From NCBI GenBank assembly GCA_013397935.1, contig VZRN01000753.1, positions 2,309,259 through 2,373,258 of the forward strand: a DNA stretch of 64,000 bases, written 5' to 3'. The translations under genes and the position numbers were made by a program. Shown here piece by piece: positions 12,801-27,962 of this stretch (positions are counted from its first letter, which is position 1; each line of letters begins with the position of its first letter). This DNA comes from Dasyornis broadbenti (taxonomy: Eukaryota > Chordata > Aves > Passeriformes > Dasyornithidae). The notes below the pieces were generated by a model. The model did no database searches. It saw nothing but the letters and a program-made list of their open reading frames with translations, and was not told the origin of the DNA.

Positions 12801-15800
12801 AGGCTTTTCAATACCTGTTGCTTTTCAATTCTGTTCTACATCATTCTACACAGAACTAATGTATAACGCAATCACTTTGGTACAGCAATAAATATACTAA
12901 CAGGAGAAATTCTGAGTTCAGAAGAAATTAGCCTGAAGGCAAAAGGAAAAATATTAATTTCTTCAATAAGATGTTTACAATCTGGAGGGAATTTTCTTCT
13001 GAGCAAGACCTTTACACTGTCAGGATCTAGTCACACACTCCTATCTAAATCTGCAGAGCTGGTAGCAGAATTTCCTGCTACCTTGGGATTGCAGTTTTGC
13101 TATTGTATAGAATTTCAAGGGCAGCTTTTTTATTTTTCCTTTACTTTTACTGTAAGAGCCAGGACTACTCCTCATTCTCAGTCATTCCAGTGTAAATTGA
13201 AAGCAAAGCCTTGAAACTGTAGCATTACTGTGGATTTACAGTTCTATAACTGAGAGCAGAAAAGTGTCCCTAAATATTCAAGGTTATTGGGGAATGGTTT
13301 TATAGCAGAGAAAGATATTACTTTAAGGATAAAATAGGGAAATTAATCAAAAGGGATTAAAGTCAGAAAAATCTGACACTTCCAATCACTTAAACAACAC
13401 AAGAATGAAATCAACTTGTCTTACCACAGCTACATTACACTAATCCTTATTTCTTTTTTCCCCAGGAGGAAGAGGTGTAAAGTAATTGCAGAACCAGCTA
13501 GATCCCAAGAGTATATTGCTGTATAAGAAAAATAATCCACCGAGAATTTTACCAAAGCTTTTAGAACAAACCTTACTGCTAGACAAAAATTTTTCTTCTG
13601 TAACTCATTGATGTCTGCTTTCTGTCTGGATATTCTGGTAAGCACATGATTGTTCCTCAGTAATTCTGCAAAGATGGTCAACAGCAACGTCAACATGTTA
13701 TGGTGTGAAGAGGGGAAGGAGCGGGCGGCAGGATAAGGATTCTTGTGGGACCTCAAAGACCACGACGACCAGAGGAGGAGCACAGCTTGAGTTGAATGCA
13801 CTGCTCTGACTTTCTCCCACCATATGTGGTAGGAGAAGGCAGTGAAAACTCATAAAGATTCCCAAATTCTCCTCACTTCTGTTCCCAACAAACCTACAGT
13901 GCCACAACAGAGCCAAAGGTCAAACACTGAGATTAAAGCAAACTTCCCAAATTTTTCAAACATTCTTATCCTGCTGGCAAAACCTGAGAAGGCAGGCTGT
14001 CAGAAACCAGTCATGCATCTCACAGTGATTTATATAACATTCACACCAGCAACATTTGAACCATTGACCTCAGTATTTATGAGTTTTAGTACTGGAATAA
14101 AAAAATTAAAAAAAAGGCTGAAAGAACTTAGTTTTTAAAAAGAGAGCAAGAACATAAATGTTCAGTATTTCAAAATCTCTTTGTATGTGTTGCCAGGTCA
14201 ATGCACTTCATCACTGACAGACATGACCCTCAAAAGTGTTCTATTGTCCTATTAACCTTAGGAATGTATGACAAAAAAGTCATTATTATCAAAGTATATT
14301 AAAAAAAGAAAACATGCTTCAGCAATACAGAGTATATATTTTAAATCTAGATTTGTTGTATGCTTCAGTTTTTTTCAAGCTATTGCTACCAAAGACCTCA
14401 AAGGTTTTCGAGGGGGAAACCAAACCTAACAGTACAAACAGAGATGATTATTTGAAATGTAAGGAAAGATCTTCTCTTTTGTGTTTCCTCAAATTGCTAG
14501 AGGAATACTCAATTTTCTTTATAGAAGTAGCAAATGAAGACTGTTACTATAGGCTGGGGATATTTTCATAACAGTTTGTTCAGGTAAGTATCAAGAGACT
14601 CTTTATTCCTACCTGGTGAAGAAGTTTACAAAATGCTATGTTTGACTAAACCTGACTAAACATACATTACTTTATATAAAATGCCTTTACAGAAATTAAT
14701 GCTGAAGTCAGTTGAAGGAGATGCAAAAATAAATATCTTGAGAGATCAGCATAATCATGGAAGTGAGAAAATACAGATAACTTCCATTAATCCATGTATT
14801 CGACAGTGTCTCTGCTACTAGAGAACAGCAGCATCAATTTTCACGTCTTTGATTTTCAGACGAACAAGAAAGCTCAGTCGGGGAGGCAAGCAAATTTAAC
14901 TCTTTTAGCAGCAGGTTTTCTATCTGTGGTTCCCTTTTCCTGGCTCCTATAAAGTAACCGTACATTCCTGAGGGGTTTTGTGGACTACATAACTAAAAGG
15001 CACTATTATAGAAATAAATCCTGCAAGCAGATCAGGATAGAAAAAGACTAAAAATGAAAAAATACTAATTGCAGAATGCAAACCAAAATATTATACCCTT
15101 GATTCAGTGCTTTCATATTATGATTTCTGATTTCTCAGTCCTGGAATGCTTGACTTTTTTCATCTGTTTCTCCCTGCAATCTGACTGCAAAATTTCCATG
15201 GGATATTGATTCAATACATATTTTTCATTTTAGAACCTTTATCTTTGGTGTCATCAAACTAAAGGTATTATTATCAATAGCTACACAGTTCTCATGTTTG
15301 ATTTTTCACCCATCATGATGTATTTAAGAAAAATTATTTTGTACGGATACACAGTAGGGCAAAGAGAAAGGTTTCCTTTTCCTTTTTTCCTAGAGCGGGA
15401 GAAGATACAGATTGGTTACCCACAAATATTTCACACATGAATTTTCACTCGTACACCCTCTAAAGTCATTAAGTAAGTCCAAGGAGCTGTCAGAGCTGCT
15501 AAAATTCTTTGAAGCTTGGTATTTTGATGGTGCTCATGTACAGAAAGATATGAAATGTTGTCCTCTTTCTCTTCTATACCCAACAAACTCTTTCCTGCAG
15601 TTAACATTTTCCATATTCCTATGTATTAGTTGCTGCTTAAAGATATCAGCATATTATATAATACATTACTGGGAAGTTATCACTAAACAACTTCTGTCAT
15701 TTATCTACAAAAGCAATATTAAGCATGAATATCAGAGCTAGATCATTTATTCATTATTTATTTTATTATTCTGTGACTGCCATAACCCAGGTAAAAATAT

Positions 15801-18800
15801 ACTGATTGTGATAAAGGTGCCCACATGATTATCTTCATCACTCTTATTTCAGACTGAAGCATTTTTCCTTTAGGTTTTTTGGAGACCTACTTTCAAGTCT
15901 TCACATTAGACAAAGCCTTGTGCATAACCTACAGGCAATTTAATGCAATAATCTAGGAAAATCTTCCTTCTGACGGCAAGTGAATGTGTTATAGTTGGCA
16001 CTTTGGTGACAGTGTTTGGAGAGTCTGATATCTTTGCCATGAACTCCTTTTGTGTCCTTTTAATTAAATCTAACTTGAGTACCTGCTTCAGTAGATAATT
16101 TTAGTTTCTGCTTGTAGTTGCTGACTATATTAGTAGTTTTATGAAAAAAGTGCCCTCTGCTTGACAGATTATATGGAAAAGAACCTTGACCATAAGTGCT
16201 GTCACTGGATGGCAACTGGGGGCATCTAAGGAGCTCGTATGCATTCCATAGTTGCATGCCTAGAGATGTCTCCGTTCCTCATAGTTTGATATAATCAGTT
16301 CTTAACAATTAAATTCTCATTTGGCCTCCTCATGTGGCTGGCCACTCTATGCTGAAACTCTCTATGAAATTTGGAATCCACATGTAGAAAGATTTCTTTC
16401 TTCATCTTTCTAAAACATTATAGCATCAATTCTACACAGTCCCTTGCACTCTATCATTGTTATTTTTTTTTGTTTGTTTGTGGCATTGATGTTTGTCCAC
16501 CACCCAGACTAATCTCAAATGACATTCTCCAGCATCTGTATCTGTTGGCTGATGTCCAGTGTGTGAAAACTAAATTGCTAATATGTATTGTCTCTTCAAT
16601 TTTCCCATCTACAAGTTTGCTTTGTTTTACTGCCATTACAGCAAGAGTCCCTACGCAGGTTATTTTTCATTATCATGTTATTTTCTGCACTACCCATAGG
16701 TATTCTATTGTATTTTCTCTACTAATTGTATGTTTCTATTTTTGCATTAATTTTATTTCAATTGTTCTGTTTTCATTAATTCCCTAACTTAATGACCTAT
16801 CTCTGCCTCTTTTATTCTGCATTTCAGTGTGAGCCTGATGACTAGAATTTTTTAAATGTCTAGAGATCATGATAGACTTAGATTCTCTGAATGCTCATTT
16901 GATCTCTTTCTTTGTTTGGATTACTGATCATTCAGGGATGAACTCATCTTTTGAGACTTGATAATTTCATGAGTCAATCACTTGGTACAGCTCAGCTAAA
17001 TAGTACTTTAGTGTTTATTCAGGTCCTTGACTGCACAGGCTGAGTATCTTGTGACATTTTTGTGGTTTGCAAATACTCCTGGAGTGCTCCTGGAGCTCTG
17101 TGTGCATCCCTTGTTTGCTGCTGGCTAATAGCTGGTGGTCTGTGTAACAGCACTTCTCTCATGTTCCGTTTGCCTTTTCATACAGCACCCACTGTGATCC
17201 AAAGAATATGCAACAGTAAACAAACCCTGTTTCATGTCCATCTGCCCACAGGCTGGGGCTTGGTACGTTTCCATTAATATTGTTTGATCTTTCTGGTTTT
17301 TTGCTTATATGTACCTGTAGAAGCAGCCTCAATGTTAACATTATGTTCTCTCTTCAGTGCAAGAAGGATCAAAACCATGCAACAGTAAGGCTTTGTCTTT
17401 TCTCCCCGCAGAGAATTTTTCTTCTCAGCTTTGGCAGGCATGTTATGATACTCCCTACTGATTACCAGCTCTCATAATGCTCCCCTCTGAAAGAAGTAAA
17501 TTGCTGCTACAGACCCTTTTCCAACCTCCAGTGAGTTTCCTGTGGCACACAGAACCCAGATATTATGCCATGTTGTTAACCACCATCTGCAGGTTCTTTA
17601 TCTGTTAATTAACTATTTACTCCTTGCAGCTCTCCTGCCATGCTTTGTATGGATGCTTGTCCAAACGGGAGGTTTGCACATACTGACAGAACACACACCA
17701 CAGCCAAAAAAGTCCCTACACTTCATCTGTCACTGTCACAAAAGCAGCCAATTACAAATCATCTGGCAAGACATCTTTAATCTAACCTATTTTTACTTTG
17801 CTTGCCATTAATTTGTTAGATCAAAACCATTCAGTGATAGAAACAAGTTAGTTCACTTCCCAAGTAAAATCAGGAAAGATAAGGAGCTCAAAAAATGATT
17901 AAAAAATCTGTGGAAGTGGATTAAACATATTTATACCTTCTTCTCTAAAAGTGGTGCAGTCTTACAGGAGCCGGGCTGTCAGGTTTCACTGGCTCTGCTG
18001 ATTGCTCATCTCTCCATATATCACAAAGGAACATGAAGGCTGCCAGGCAGGTTGATTGCATTAACTGGAGATCAATGCTGAAAGTATGGAAATTACTACG
18101 AAGGCATATGGAACCTTCCAAAGATAATCAGACCAACACATTCCCAGTCCAAAATTCAGAAATATTCTAGATGGGCAAATATCCCAATGGTGACACAGGC
18201 GTGCAATTAGTTCCAAAGCCACTTTTTAAAATATGCTTCCTTTCCAATGGTAGGCTCTGCGTGCTCAGGATAGCATTACTTGGATATACTAGTCACATAA
18301 TGCTAATAACTTCCTAACTCAAAAAACTTGCCTTCACCCAAAGAAAAACAATAACAAAAATTTGTTATAAAAACTGTACAAACCGACAAGGAGCCTTTCT
18401 CCAAAAACATACAAAGTTATTTGCACTTAAGGAAAGACAGAGTAAAATGGGTATAAAAATTGTTGGTAACAAAGCCCAGTTTCCTATCTCCATTTTGCAC
18501 AGAGAGTGAGAAGAGCCATTTCCCAGGAAGTGGAAATAAAGCCCATTGTTTGTTGGTTTATCCCCAACACAGTGACAGAAAGAGCTATCAATAAAACCTC
18601 CAGCATCCTAAGTCAAGCTTGATTTAGCTGTGCAAAGAGTAGCCCCTATAGAATATTGCATCGCCTCCTATTGATATTCCTGCTGATTTCAGTGAGAGTG
18701 ATTATCATTCAAGACTACAGATCACAGCATCAGCCAAAATCAAGCACTTGAGCAACAATTTCCCCCCATGAAGAGTTTTATGCTCTCAGGGCTCTTCTGA

Positions 18801-21102
18801 TGAGGCATAAAGTGTGAAAGCTCCATCCTTTTTAGCTTGGCTAATATGATTGCATATGCGTATGCTGAATCCTTTTATTACATATCAAAGACATTTCCTA
18901 CTTTGTGTGAGGCTTGAAAGAATAGTTTGAGGATTCACCAGCAAGAGCTTTTAAAGAAATCTTTACAAGGAAAACAGAAGAAATTACAGGGGTTTAGAAC
19001 TACTAAGTATATGAGCCTAAAAAATTTGAAGGACGGGTACCTCTGCATTACCTGAGATCATCTGCTGTGCTGGACTATCAATTTCCATGAAAACTATATT
19101 TAAGAAATCATAGGAGAAAAGGTTTTTTTGCTTTCCATAGAATCCAAAATTAATATAACATAGCCTTAATTTAACTGAACTTCTGGGAAAAACATTCTGG
19201 CTTCTCCTGAAAGTATTGGTCATATATGTACCTAAACTTGACTAATGAGCAAGGTGAAGGAAATTGTGAGCAGCATTTACAAGAGCTGATCTTTCACCTG
19301 TGCAAAAAGCTGACTCCAGGATTCTCTGAGCACTGTTGGGCAAAGTTTTGCTGCTCAGGAAGGAGAACACAGTTGGTTCTGGTTCCGGGAGGTGCAGCTG
19401 TAACCCTGATCCCTGAGGAGCTCGAGCTCTGCATTGATGTGACTGTCGGGACAGATGAAGCACTTGGTCATCCTCAAATCCTGCTCCAATTTAAGGGAGT
19501 TAAAACACATGAAAGTGCTGAGAGATATCAAAACACAGCCCTACCTCAGGTAGTGGCAATTTATGGAGCAGTCATAGACCTTGCTGTGAAGGCTATTTAC
19601 GCTGTTGACAACTACCAATGGTCAAATCAGTTAAAATCATTTCTCTCCTACTCATCCAAGTGCCCCCAAGCCATTTTAAATTAACTAACTGTAAATGAAG
19701 AAAATGGAATAAATCAATTTTCAGGTTTGCAAAATATTGCATCTTTTCCTGTAATGACATATTTTGCCTCAGCTCATTTATGATTTTACAGCTCATTAAC
19801 AACTATTTTAATGCTGCTCAAGCTTCCACAACTTTTTCCTACTGCCAGGAAACAACCACTAGAAACCAATTTTGTTCCATGAAACATGGAACCAACACAA
19901 TTGATAGCAGCCAAAATGCAGATGCCAGAATTCATATATAAATTTTTTCCCCAAAGTTATTATCATAGCTTCACAATTTTACTGCCTTCCTGCTGAAATA
20001 TTTGCTCTGCACATTTTCATCCTTAATGCACCTGAACAAACAGTTCTAGCAACACAGATGAATAAAATGTTGAACAGACTCAAATGGCTTTTATCTTATT
20101 CCTATTCTGACAAGTAGCTTATGCAGTCATCTCAGGTCATTCCTTATCTATCTACAAACAACTTGAAGTTGTCCATAATGCTTCTTTTCCCTCTCAACAT
20201 TGGTTATACTTATGTTTCCTTTATTTTTCATTAATTCAATCAAACCTGAGGAGCAGCTTGATTAACATTGTCTCTGAAGCAATGGATTTATGGTTTAGAG
20301 AGGATCTTCTGTCATGCAAAATATATTATGTGTGTTACAGCTTCAATTCAGCAAAAGGCTGCTGCCAGAGCTCAAATAGAAATAAAAGTTTTAAAAATCA
20401 AGAGTCCCATTGTATCACTCATTTCACTGACTGCTCTCCAGGTCAGCAACCATTATTTATGAATAATAAAAAATTCTTTTCACTATATTTTACAGTTTTA
20501 ATGAAGAGAGTTCTTAATGCTTATGGATTAAGAAAAAAACAAAGCAGAACTCTTTCAAAGCAAAGGTTTGGACTTCTGGAGAATTATAAAATAATGATGT
20601 GCCTGTCTTGCAGCAAATTTCAGTAGAACATCAGCAGCTCTTTTCCATGTGACACCCAAGAAAAAATTCCAGACTCAATCTGTGGCAACAGAGCATTTTC
20701 CTACTTCGTGAATGTAATCCTCGTATTATTGCCACAGTAAATTGGGAACTGTTTTCTTTCCAGCCTTTAACACTGTGCTTATCAGATCGTCAAATGACAA
20801 ATTAATATCTCCTCATTCTTCAAGTCAGGGAAATAATTTTGACATAAATCTAAAATGCAAAATGCATTTGTGTAAAATGCACAAGAACAAGAATGATGAA
20901 CATTTTACACTGATTCCAATGAAGCATTTCCGGTAAATTCAGCACAAGACAAAAATGGAAAACAAAAAGAGTGTATTTTACAGGCTCAGTCAATACACCC
21001 AAACCAAACCTATCATCACACCTCCAATGGGTTTTTTTCTGAATGCTTATGCAGGAAATGTTCCTTCCATTTTGTCCTGAGCTGTACCACACAGTACCTT
21101 AT

Positions 21103-21126
21103 ATACACAGTATAATACACAGTATA
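21103..21126. repeat. Two perfect tandem 12-bp units
   Basis: ATACACAGTATA occurs twice back to back (21103-21114 and 21115-21126), followed by GTAT. A small local duplication in AT-rich intron. Confidence 0.9.
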
Positions 21127-24100
21127 GTATTTGAATTTGATAATTGGGCCCTAAGTTAGAAAAAATGCAAATACTATTTCCCCGAGTGCCTTTTATTTAT
21201 TTATTTTATTTTACCTGAAATTCTAAGAGCAATGAAAAAATTGCAAGCTTTGAATTTTCTCACATTCTGGCTGCACTTGTTATACAGCAGGAAAAAAAAA
21301 CCTGATGCTGAAGAATTAAAAGCTTATCTTTCTACAGCTCATTTCTGAAGCTTTGGTCACTAGAGGACATCAGGAAATACCCTTGGAGATGCTAATTTTC
21401 CTTGCACAGACCTATTTAAAGTGATGTATTTACATATTTATCACTTGGTGAGCCGTATCTTGATAATATATTTAACATATGCAACTGAACTACCCTGCCT
21501 GACCTCAGCTGTATCACTGGGAAAAAGCCATACTCCCTAAGTTCCTATTATTAAAAAATAAAAAATAAAAAGAAAATTCACAGCTATACTTACAAGACTC
21601 AGAAATGTAAATATCAAGCCATGGTTCCTTCACAAGGCAGCACCACTTGGGCTATGCATGACTTATATGGCATTTGAGGGGAGTTATATTTGGGGTGATT
21701 AAAAGATATTTGCATTCATTAATAATGTTTTCTGCAATTCAAATCCATATCTTATCCCAGGAGTGATTTATTTCAAGAAAAATTCACAGTATTCCCAGAT
21801 TTTAGAAAAGGTGCCTTCATTGAAACTAAAAGAATAGTCTTTAACCAAAGACAGAAGGAGCACAACTTATACAGATGAATGTGGGGAGTTTGCATGGAAA
21901 ATTAGAACTGCATGACTAAGAACTACGTCTTTCAATGTGATATCCATAATTTGATTCTGCAACAAAAATATATTTTTTTTTTTAAAGGAAGTTATCTCTT
22001 TAACAATCCAGGGGACTCTCCTGTGGGAGAGCTGAGATTCTAGATATCTAAATGGTTACTTGCGCATATCATCAAGCTGAAGCATTTAACAAAAGCAATT
22101 AGCAATCTCTTTACTAAACTCTCTGATGGGAAAACTCAGAGGACTGAGGTGGCCACAGCATTGCTTCACCCGGGGTCCTGAACCCACTAATGAAGAATTC
22201 TACAGAGTGCCTCATGAAGCTGATGGGCAGAACTGAAGTGACACATAAGTGAATGTCATCAGTGCCATACGCATCTGGCCTCTGGTACTTCAAAGAAAGA
22301 GCTGCAAGTAAAATAGGTTCTAGATTTAATGATCAGGAGTTTCATGTGCCACATCTCTAAAGAGCTGATTGCAAAAATTAATGCACTTTTGTCTGTTTTT
22401 CTCTTTTCACAGCTCAGCTTCTTATAAGGAAATCAGTTTCAGGTTACTGTGTTGTACTACAAGGATATGGAAAACCTGTTGAGTTCAAATATTGTTAGGG
22501 CACTTCCCAATCAAAAGAAATTTTTTCTTCATTGGATACAGTTGCAACAAATCAGGGCTAGGTGCTGGGTAGCAATACAAAAAAGCTAACACAGCTCCTT
22601 CTTTCTATAGTTAAAGATGCTTCTCAGTGAAATAAAGAGACTTCCAGAGAGAGCGGACAGTTATTTTGTTGTAATATATCAGGGACTGAATAAGCTGTTT
22701 AAGTAAATTAAGAATGTTAATCTCATTAAAAAGTGTGTCACAAAATCATTGATCTACTCAAGCAACTAAAAACCTCATTCTGATGTCAATGCTGTGGATT
22801 TCAGCTAAGGAGCTATAGGCTTGCAGAACATGAGAGAACTTGGAATGAGGTAAAAATTCAGTGATTACCAGAGTGTCTCAACATTTGGCAATCTCAACAA
22901 TTTATTTGCAAATATGCAATTGCTATAAATATAAATTGCATTTGACCCCAAAATGGAGAACCTATAGGATACTTTGTAAAATAACGTCTTAGAAGCAACA
23001 GAAAAATCCTTAATTCAGTCTTACTTCCTGACAGTTGTAATTAATGACTGAAAAGTCACCAAGTTTGAGTAAGACACTCTGAGTGATGAAAGCCGAGCAG
23101 GTCGTTTCTGGCTCATTCAGCTTTTTAAGGCTGATCCTACTGAGTCTCCAAGCAGGAAGCTCCTGTTGCAGTCAACAGGAACTGTGCACAGCGAGGGGAA
23201 GAGTGATAATGATACCTAGGGCATTCCTGCATCTAACTAATGAGCAAACCTAGAGTTTTAAAAATTAAGCAACTGAGGGAAGTTAATTTTTCTGGAACTT
23301 GAATGTATTCACAATATGACTTTTACAAGCACACACACGTAGGATCTGAACCCTAGACCTCTGAAATCAATGGGAATCTGTTTTATTTCCATGCTTTTTT
23401 GATTCGACTCACATCAGTTCATTTAATACAAGATATGAGACCATTTACAAGGCTAATTTATGTCCACTTTTTTTCCAAAGCGTACATGCTTTTCAGTATA
23501 CAATGCTATAAAATAGAATGTGCTCATAATAGCCAGGCTAATTTGCAACAGATTCTCAGAACCTTTCTGCAGAGGCAATATCAATTCCTGTGATACTCTT
23601 CATACCTAAGTCGTTGGATATTTCAGCTACTAGAAATGCTTCTAAAATTGGCATGAACTTTTAAAGTGCATCTACTGTAACATTTATCTTCTGCTATCAA
23701 TATTGGATGCTGTGAACTATTTTGCTAGATAGGGCTAAGAACAGCCAGCTGAACTGGAAGTGACTTTGCAGCGTAGGGGCGATAGAATGAACCTTCATCT
23801 GTGTACTTTATCTGATTTCAGGTCAGTCAGCCCCTTCTGAGGAGTAAGAAAGGCAGGTTTTTCTGCAAAGCTTCTCAAAATAAAAAATTTAGTATTGTCC
23901 ATAGGCTGAGGAGTGATAACAAAAGAAATGTAGCTAGAATTAAAATTGTGCTGAAAAAGAATGAAAACCAGCAACGCTGAGAATTTTTCAAGACAAGCCT
24001 ATCAGTTGCTGTGCACATTTCTGTTCAATTATACTGCCTTTACTTCAGAGTTAATAAAAATCTACTACATAATGCTTCTTTATGGAGATTGATGGACATG

Positions 24101-27100
24101 TTTCCTGCTAATTCCTTCCTGAGTTAGTAAGCCTTTATTTGCCATGTCAAGGCAAAAATGATGGCAGGCAGCCTAGCAGAAATGCCAGCACATACTTTCA
24201 AATGTCATTAAGCTGCAGACCAAATTAAACTATTGACCAAATTAAAGTGTTTACCACACATGCCATCTACCCCTCACTACCTGTAAAGGCTAAAGTGACA
24301 CCTCACGGGATCAAAGTACATTTTACAGCACTGACACTCCAGGCTCCCAGGAGAGACTGCACAATAACATCTGTGAGGAGCATGGATGTGATTTCCCCAT
24401 GCAAGGAACAAGGGAAAAAAACCCTGGCAAATGCAAAGAAAAGCATCAAATATTGCTGGAAATATGATTCACTTCAGCATAGTTGTATTTGATTGTATTT
24501 ATCACAGTATTCTGATTTGGAAGTTTGCTGACATGGAGAAGCTCTAAACCTGGAAGCATTGTCCACAAAAGATATTCTGGTCCCTGGTGATCCAGAAATG
24601 GAGGGTTCAATGGTTCAGCTGCCAACCCAGCACAGCCACAGGCTGGTTCTGACTTCAACAATCGCATTCAATCTGCCCATAGCTCCAGGCACAGCAGTTG
24701 TCCTGCAGGCAGCATGGAAACAGTGGCAGTGGACAAAACCCACACTTTCAAATTTCTTTTGTGTACCAAGACATGACTTAGAGTTCTTGTTCCAAGCCTT
24801 TGCAGCTGTGAGCCTCAGACAGCTGATTTTCCTTACTTGAAATATCTCTGTGTTAAGAAGTTTTCAGCAGCTCAGTTTCTGACTAGGAAAAAAGAACCTG
24901 ACAAAACCACTTCTACTTCTTGTTGTCACTTTGTCAGTACTTAGCGCCTAATGGCTTTGATTTAGGTTCAGGCACTATCAGCAGGAAGGATGCTCAGATC
25001 CCAACAGTGAGAACAGGGCTCCTGGGTTTTGACCAGTTTGATAATCACCTTGCCAAACAGAACAAATATTACCCTGGCTCAGCAAACTGCTCCCACAGAT
25101 GTGTGAAGCTGGTACATCTGTTCCTTTCCTCTGGGCTGCTGGGCAGGCTCAGCACCTCTGGAGGCTCAGCCCTCAGAGGATGTGGATAATACAGGATAAC
25201 TCAGAGCAACTGCTAAACAGCCAACATCCATCCTCACCCCCCAGACAGCAACAAGCAAAAGTGTCCAGCCAGCATAAAATGTGCTAAAATGAACACAGGC
25301 ATCTGAGGAGTTTATTTCATTTTTTTCACATTAGTCTATCTTCACACAAGGGGTGTTTTGCTAATTGGTGTGATTCATTTAAATGAGGAGGTATTTTGAG
25401 ATTAAAAAACATAGACCAACTGTTTGCATAATGGAATAAGGAGCAGGCTTATAAGCCACAGAAATGAGGAAAGGAGCTGTCATGCTCTGGAGGTTGCAGT
25501 TAAAAATGATCTTGGGAAATGAGAAGAATGAATAAGGCAACAGTCAGTACACACAAATACAAAGCAGCAGCATCACAAAGCAGAAATCAAAGGAATAAAC
25601 ACAAAATGGGGATTGACTAGGTAGAAATAACACAAAATGAGATCCCAGAGTGTCAACAAACTGCAGGCTGAATAGGAATCAAAACTGTCAAGCTGCTGTG
25701 AAAAAAGTAAACTCTTTTAACCGGAGTGTATTAGCAGAAAAGTCTTAACTAAAACACAGGAGATGATTATTCTGCTCTGTTAAGCATTGTTGACGCCCTC
25801 AGTTGGCACATGGTTCTGTCTGGGTAAAAGTATAAACAAGATATACAGGGTAAGAGGTGAAGATGAGGATAAGAGTTCAGAGGGAACAGTAATACTGATA
25901 AAATTTTGAATATTACTTCTAAGGAAATGAAAAAAGGAAATAGATTGAGCTACCTGAGAACGGGAAGATTTGACAAAGGAGCCAATGAGATGTCTTCAAA
26001 AGAGCAAACGCTTGTCATAAAGCAAGCAGTTATCCTTGAAGATTGTTCTCCATATCTATGAGGACAGGGCTAGAAACAACAGACAAATTCCAGCACGGGG
26101 GCTTTGGTGAAGTATTGGTGGAATCTTCATGAGGAACTGCCTTCTCCAGAGGTTTATGATTAGCCTGGGCAAAGAATTGTTAGAGCTATACAAGCTCTTG
26201 GGGATCTCTTTTGGGGTTAGGTCCAGCAGAAGGACGGGAAGGGAACATGAAAGCATTCCTTGGCTGCCCTGCTGGGCATGGAGGATCACAGGTTCCGCTG
26301 CTGAATTACTCTCCTTGGGGAAGCAGTGGGAAAGACCATCCACACCTCATTGGGAAAGAATATGGAAACCAGGAAGCCAAGGTAACGGCTTTGTTACTGG
26401 TGAGTTGGTTTCATGTTGGAGAAATTTTTACAATTGGAAGAAAATAATGAATGTCTGAATTCTGAGGAGACAACTGAGTTACAGATTTTCAGTACAAAAG
26501 CACAATGAGGAATGTGCTGATTATCCTTAAGAAAAATTGACATCCAGTTTGAGTATGAACATGATTCATCCTCATTTTTCTGGTCATCTTTAGATACTGT
26601 AAGGGTGAGACAGAGGTTCTGGGGACTGCATGAGGGATATTTACGTGTATTTACATGCAATCAGTGTGTGACATTTATATCAGAAATAATCTTTCCTGTG
26701 ACTGAGTCTAGCTGCAGAAATTACTCAAAACTTTCAGGCAATATCTTACTTCTTTTAATTATCTTAAAATTGGTTATAATCCCATTTCAGTGGTACATTA
26801 AAAACAGAAACGTATCCTAATCAGACAAAATAATAAGCCAAATGTCATAATAGCTTTCCACAGAAAATAGCACACTGTTAAATCTAGAGCACATTACCCA
26901 CTTTAGATCATGTTTGGAGTGACAATTAAGGTGGAGAAGATAAAAAGAAACTTTGAGAGAAACTGTAAGTGCTGTGTTTTGCAACTGAAGGAAAATACTA
27001 AGATAACACATTCTTTTGGCTACTTTTCTATTTCTTTACGAGCAAATAAGGCAGATTGGAAAAAATGATCATTCCCATCAGGAGGTTCTGAAAAGATATA

Positions 27101-27916
27101 AAATAGATTAAACTGCTCTTGTCTTTGTGTTTGAATGTAGAAGTAACAAAAAGTAATTTCAGTTCAGAGAGGCTGAAGGTAAACAACAGTAATCTTCAGT
27201 TTCATTTTCATTCTGGCAGGTCTCCTTGCTGATGCTTTGCCCTTAATTGCTTTTCTAGTTACCTGGTTGAGCAGAACTGTGTGAGATCATATTTAAACAA
27301 ACTCACTTTGTTTTCTTAACTCCTGCAAAACCAACATTTTTTGGCCCTGGATTATACAGTTCTGACTTCATTAAGTAAAATGTTGAGCATTTAGTTCAGG
27401 GTTTTTTTTTTTTTCCTTTTTCTTTTTTTTTTTTCAGCTGGGCTTAACATTCTTAGTATTGCTATTTTCTGACTCCATATAGACATGTAGTGTTTGACAG
27501 CGAGTCTTTCATTCATGATTCCCAGCTGCCCTACAGTCATGGAAGCATCTTGCTGCTCCCTGATCTTACCTTTCCCTTTTCCTCTGATTACTTCTGATGT
27601 GAGAGAAAACACCAGATGCCCACAACATGGGGGCTGATCTGACCTTTCTTGATCACACAGCAGCTCCTACAAAAAGATACTGGAAAAACATTAATGGGAG
27701 CAATCAACCCTGCTGCTGGGGAACATCAGCACTTCACAAGTGAGAGGGATCCATGCTGAAGCAGTAAGAAAACAGGTAATAGCTGGGATGGAGAGAGCCA
27801 AAAGTAGTAGAATGCAAGTAAAGGCTTAAAAGGCAGAGAAAACAGCAAAGTTCACAGAAGCCAGAAGATAAGGTACTGGAAAATGCACCAGAAATTCTGA
27901 AAAAAAATGAAGCCAA

Positions 27917-27928
27917 NAAATCCAAACC

Positions 27929-27959
<31 letters not shown>
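27917..27959. repeat. Undetermined base and 30-base poly-A
   Basis: An N at 27917, then AAATCCAAACCC and A residues at 27930-27959. This is the longest pure homopolymer of the window and another weak point of the assembly. Confidence 0.9.

Positions 27960-27962
<3 letters not shown>

Noticed and set aside
16371..16787. 138-codon hydrophobic open frame, plus strand
   Set aside because: Hydrophobicity comes from T-rich sequence (Phe, Ile, Leu, Tyr codons); no family match.
19226..19684. 152-codon open frame, plus strand
   Set aside because: Sequence is less AT-rich than its surroundings but resembles no protein family I know; no splice signals or partner exons.
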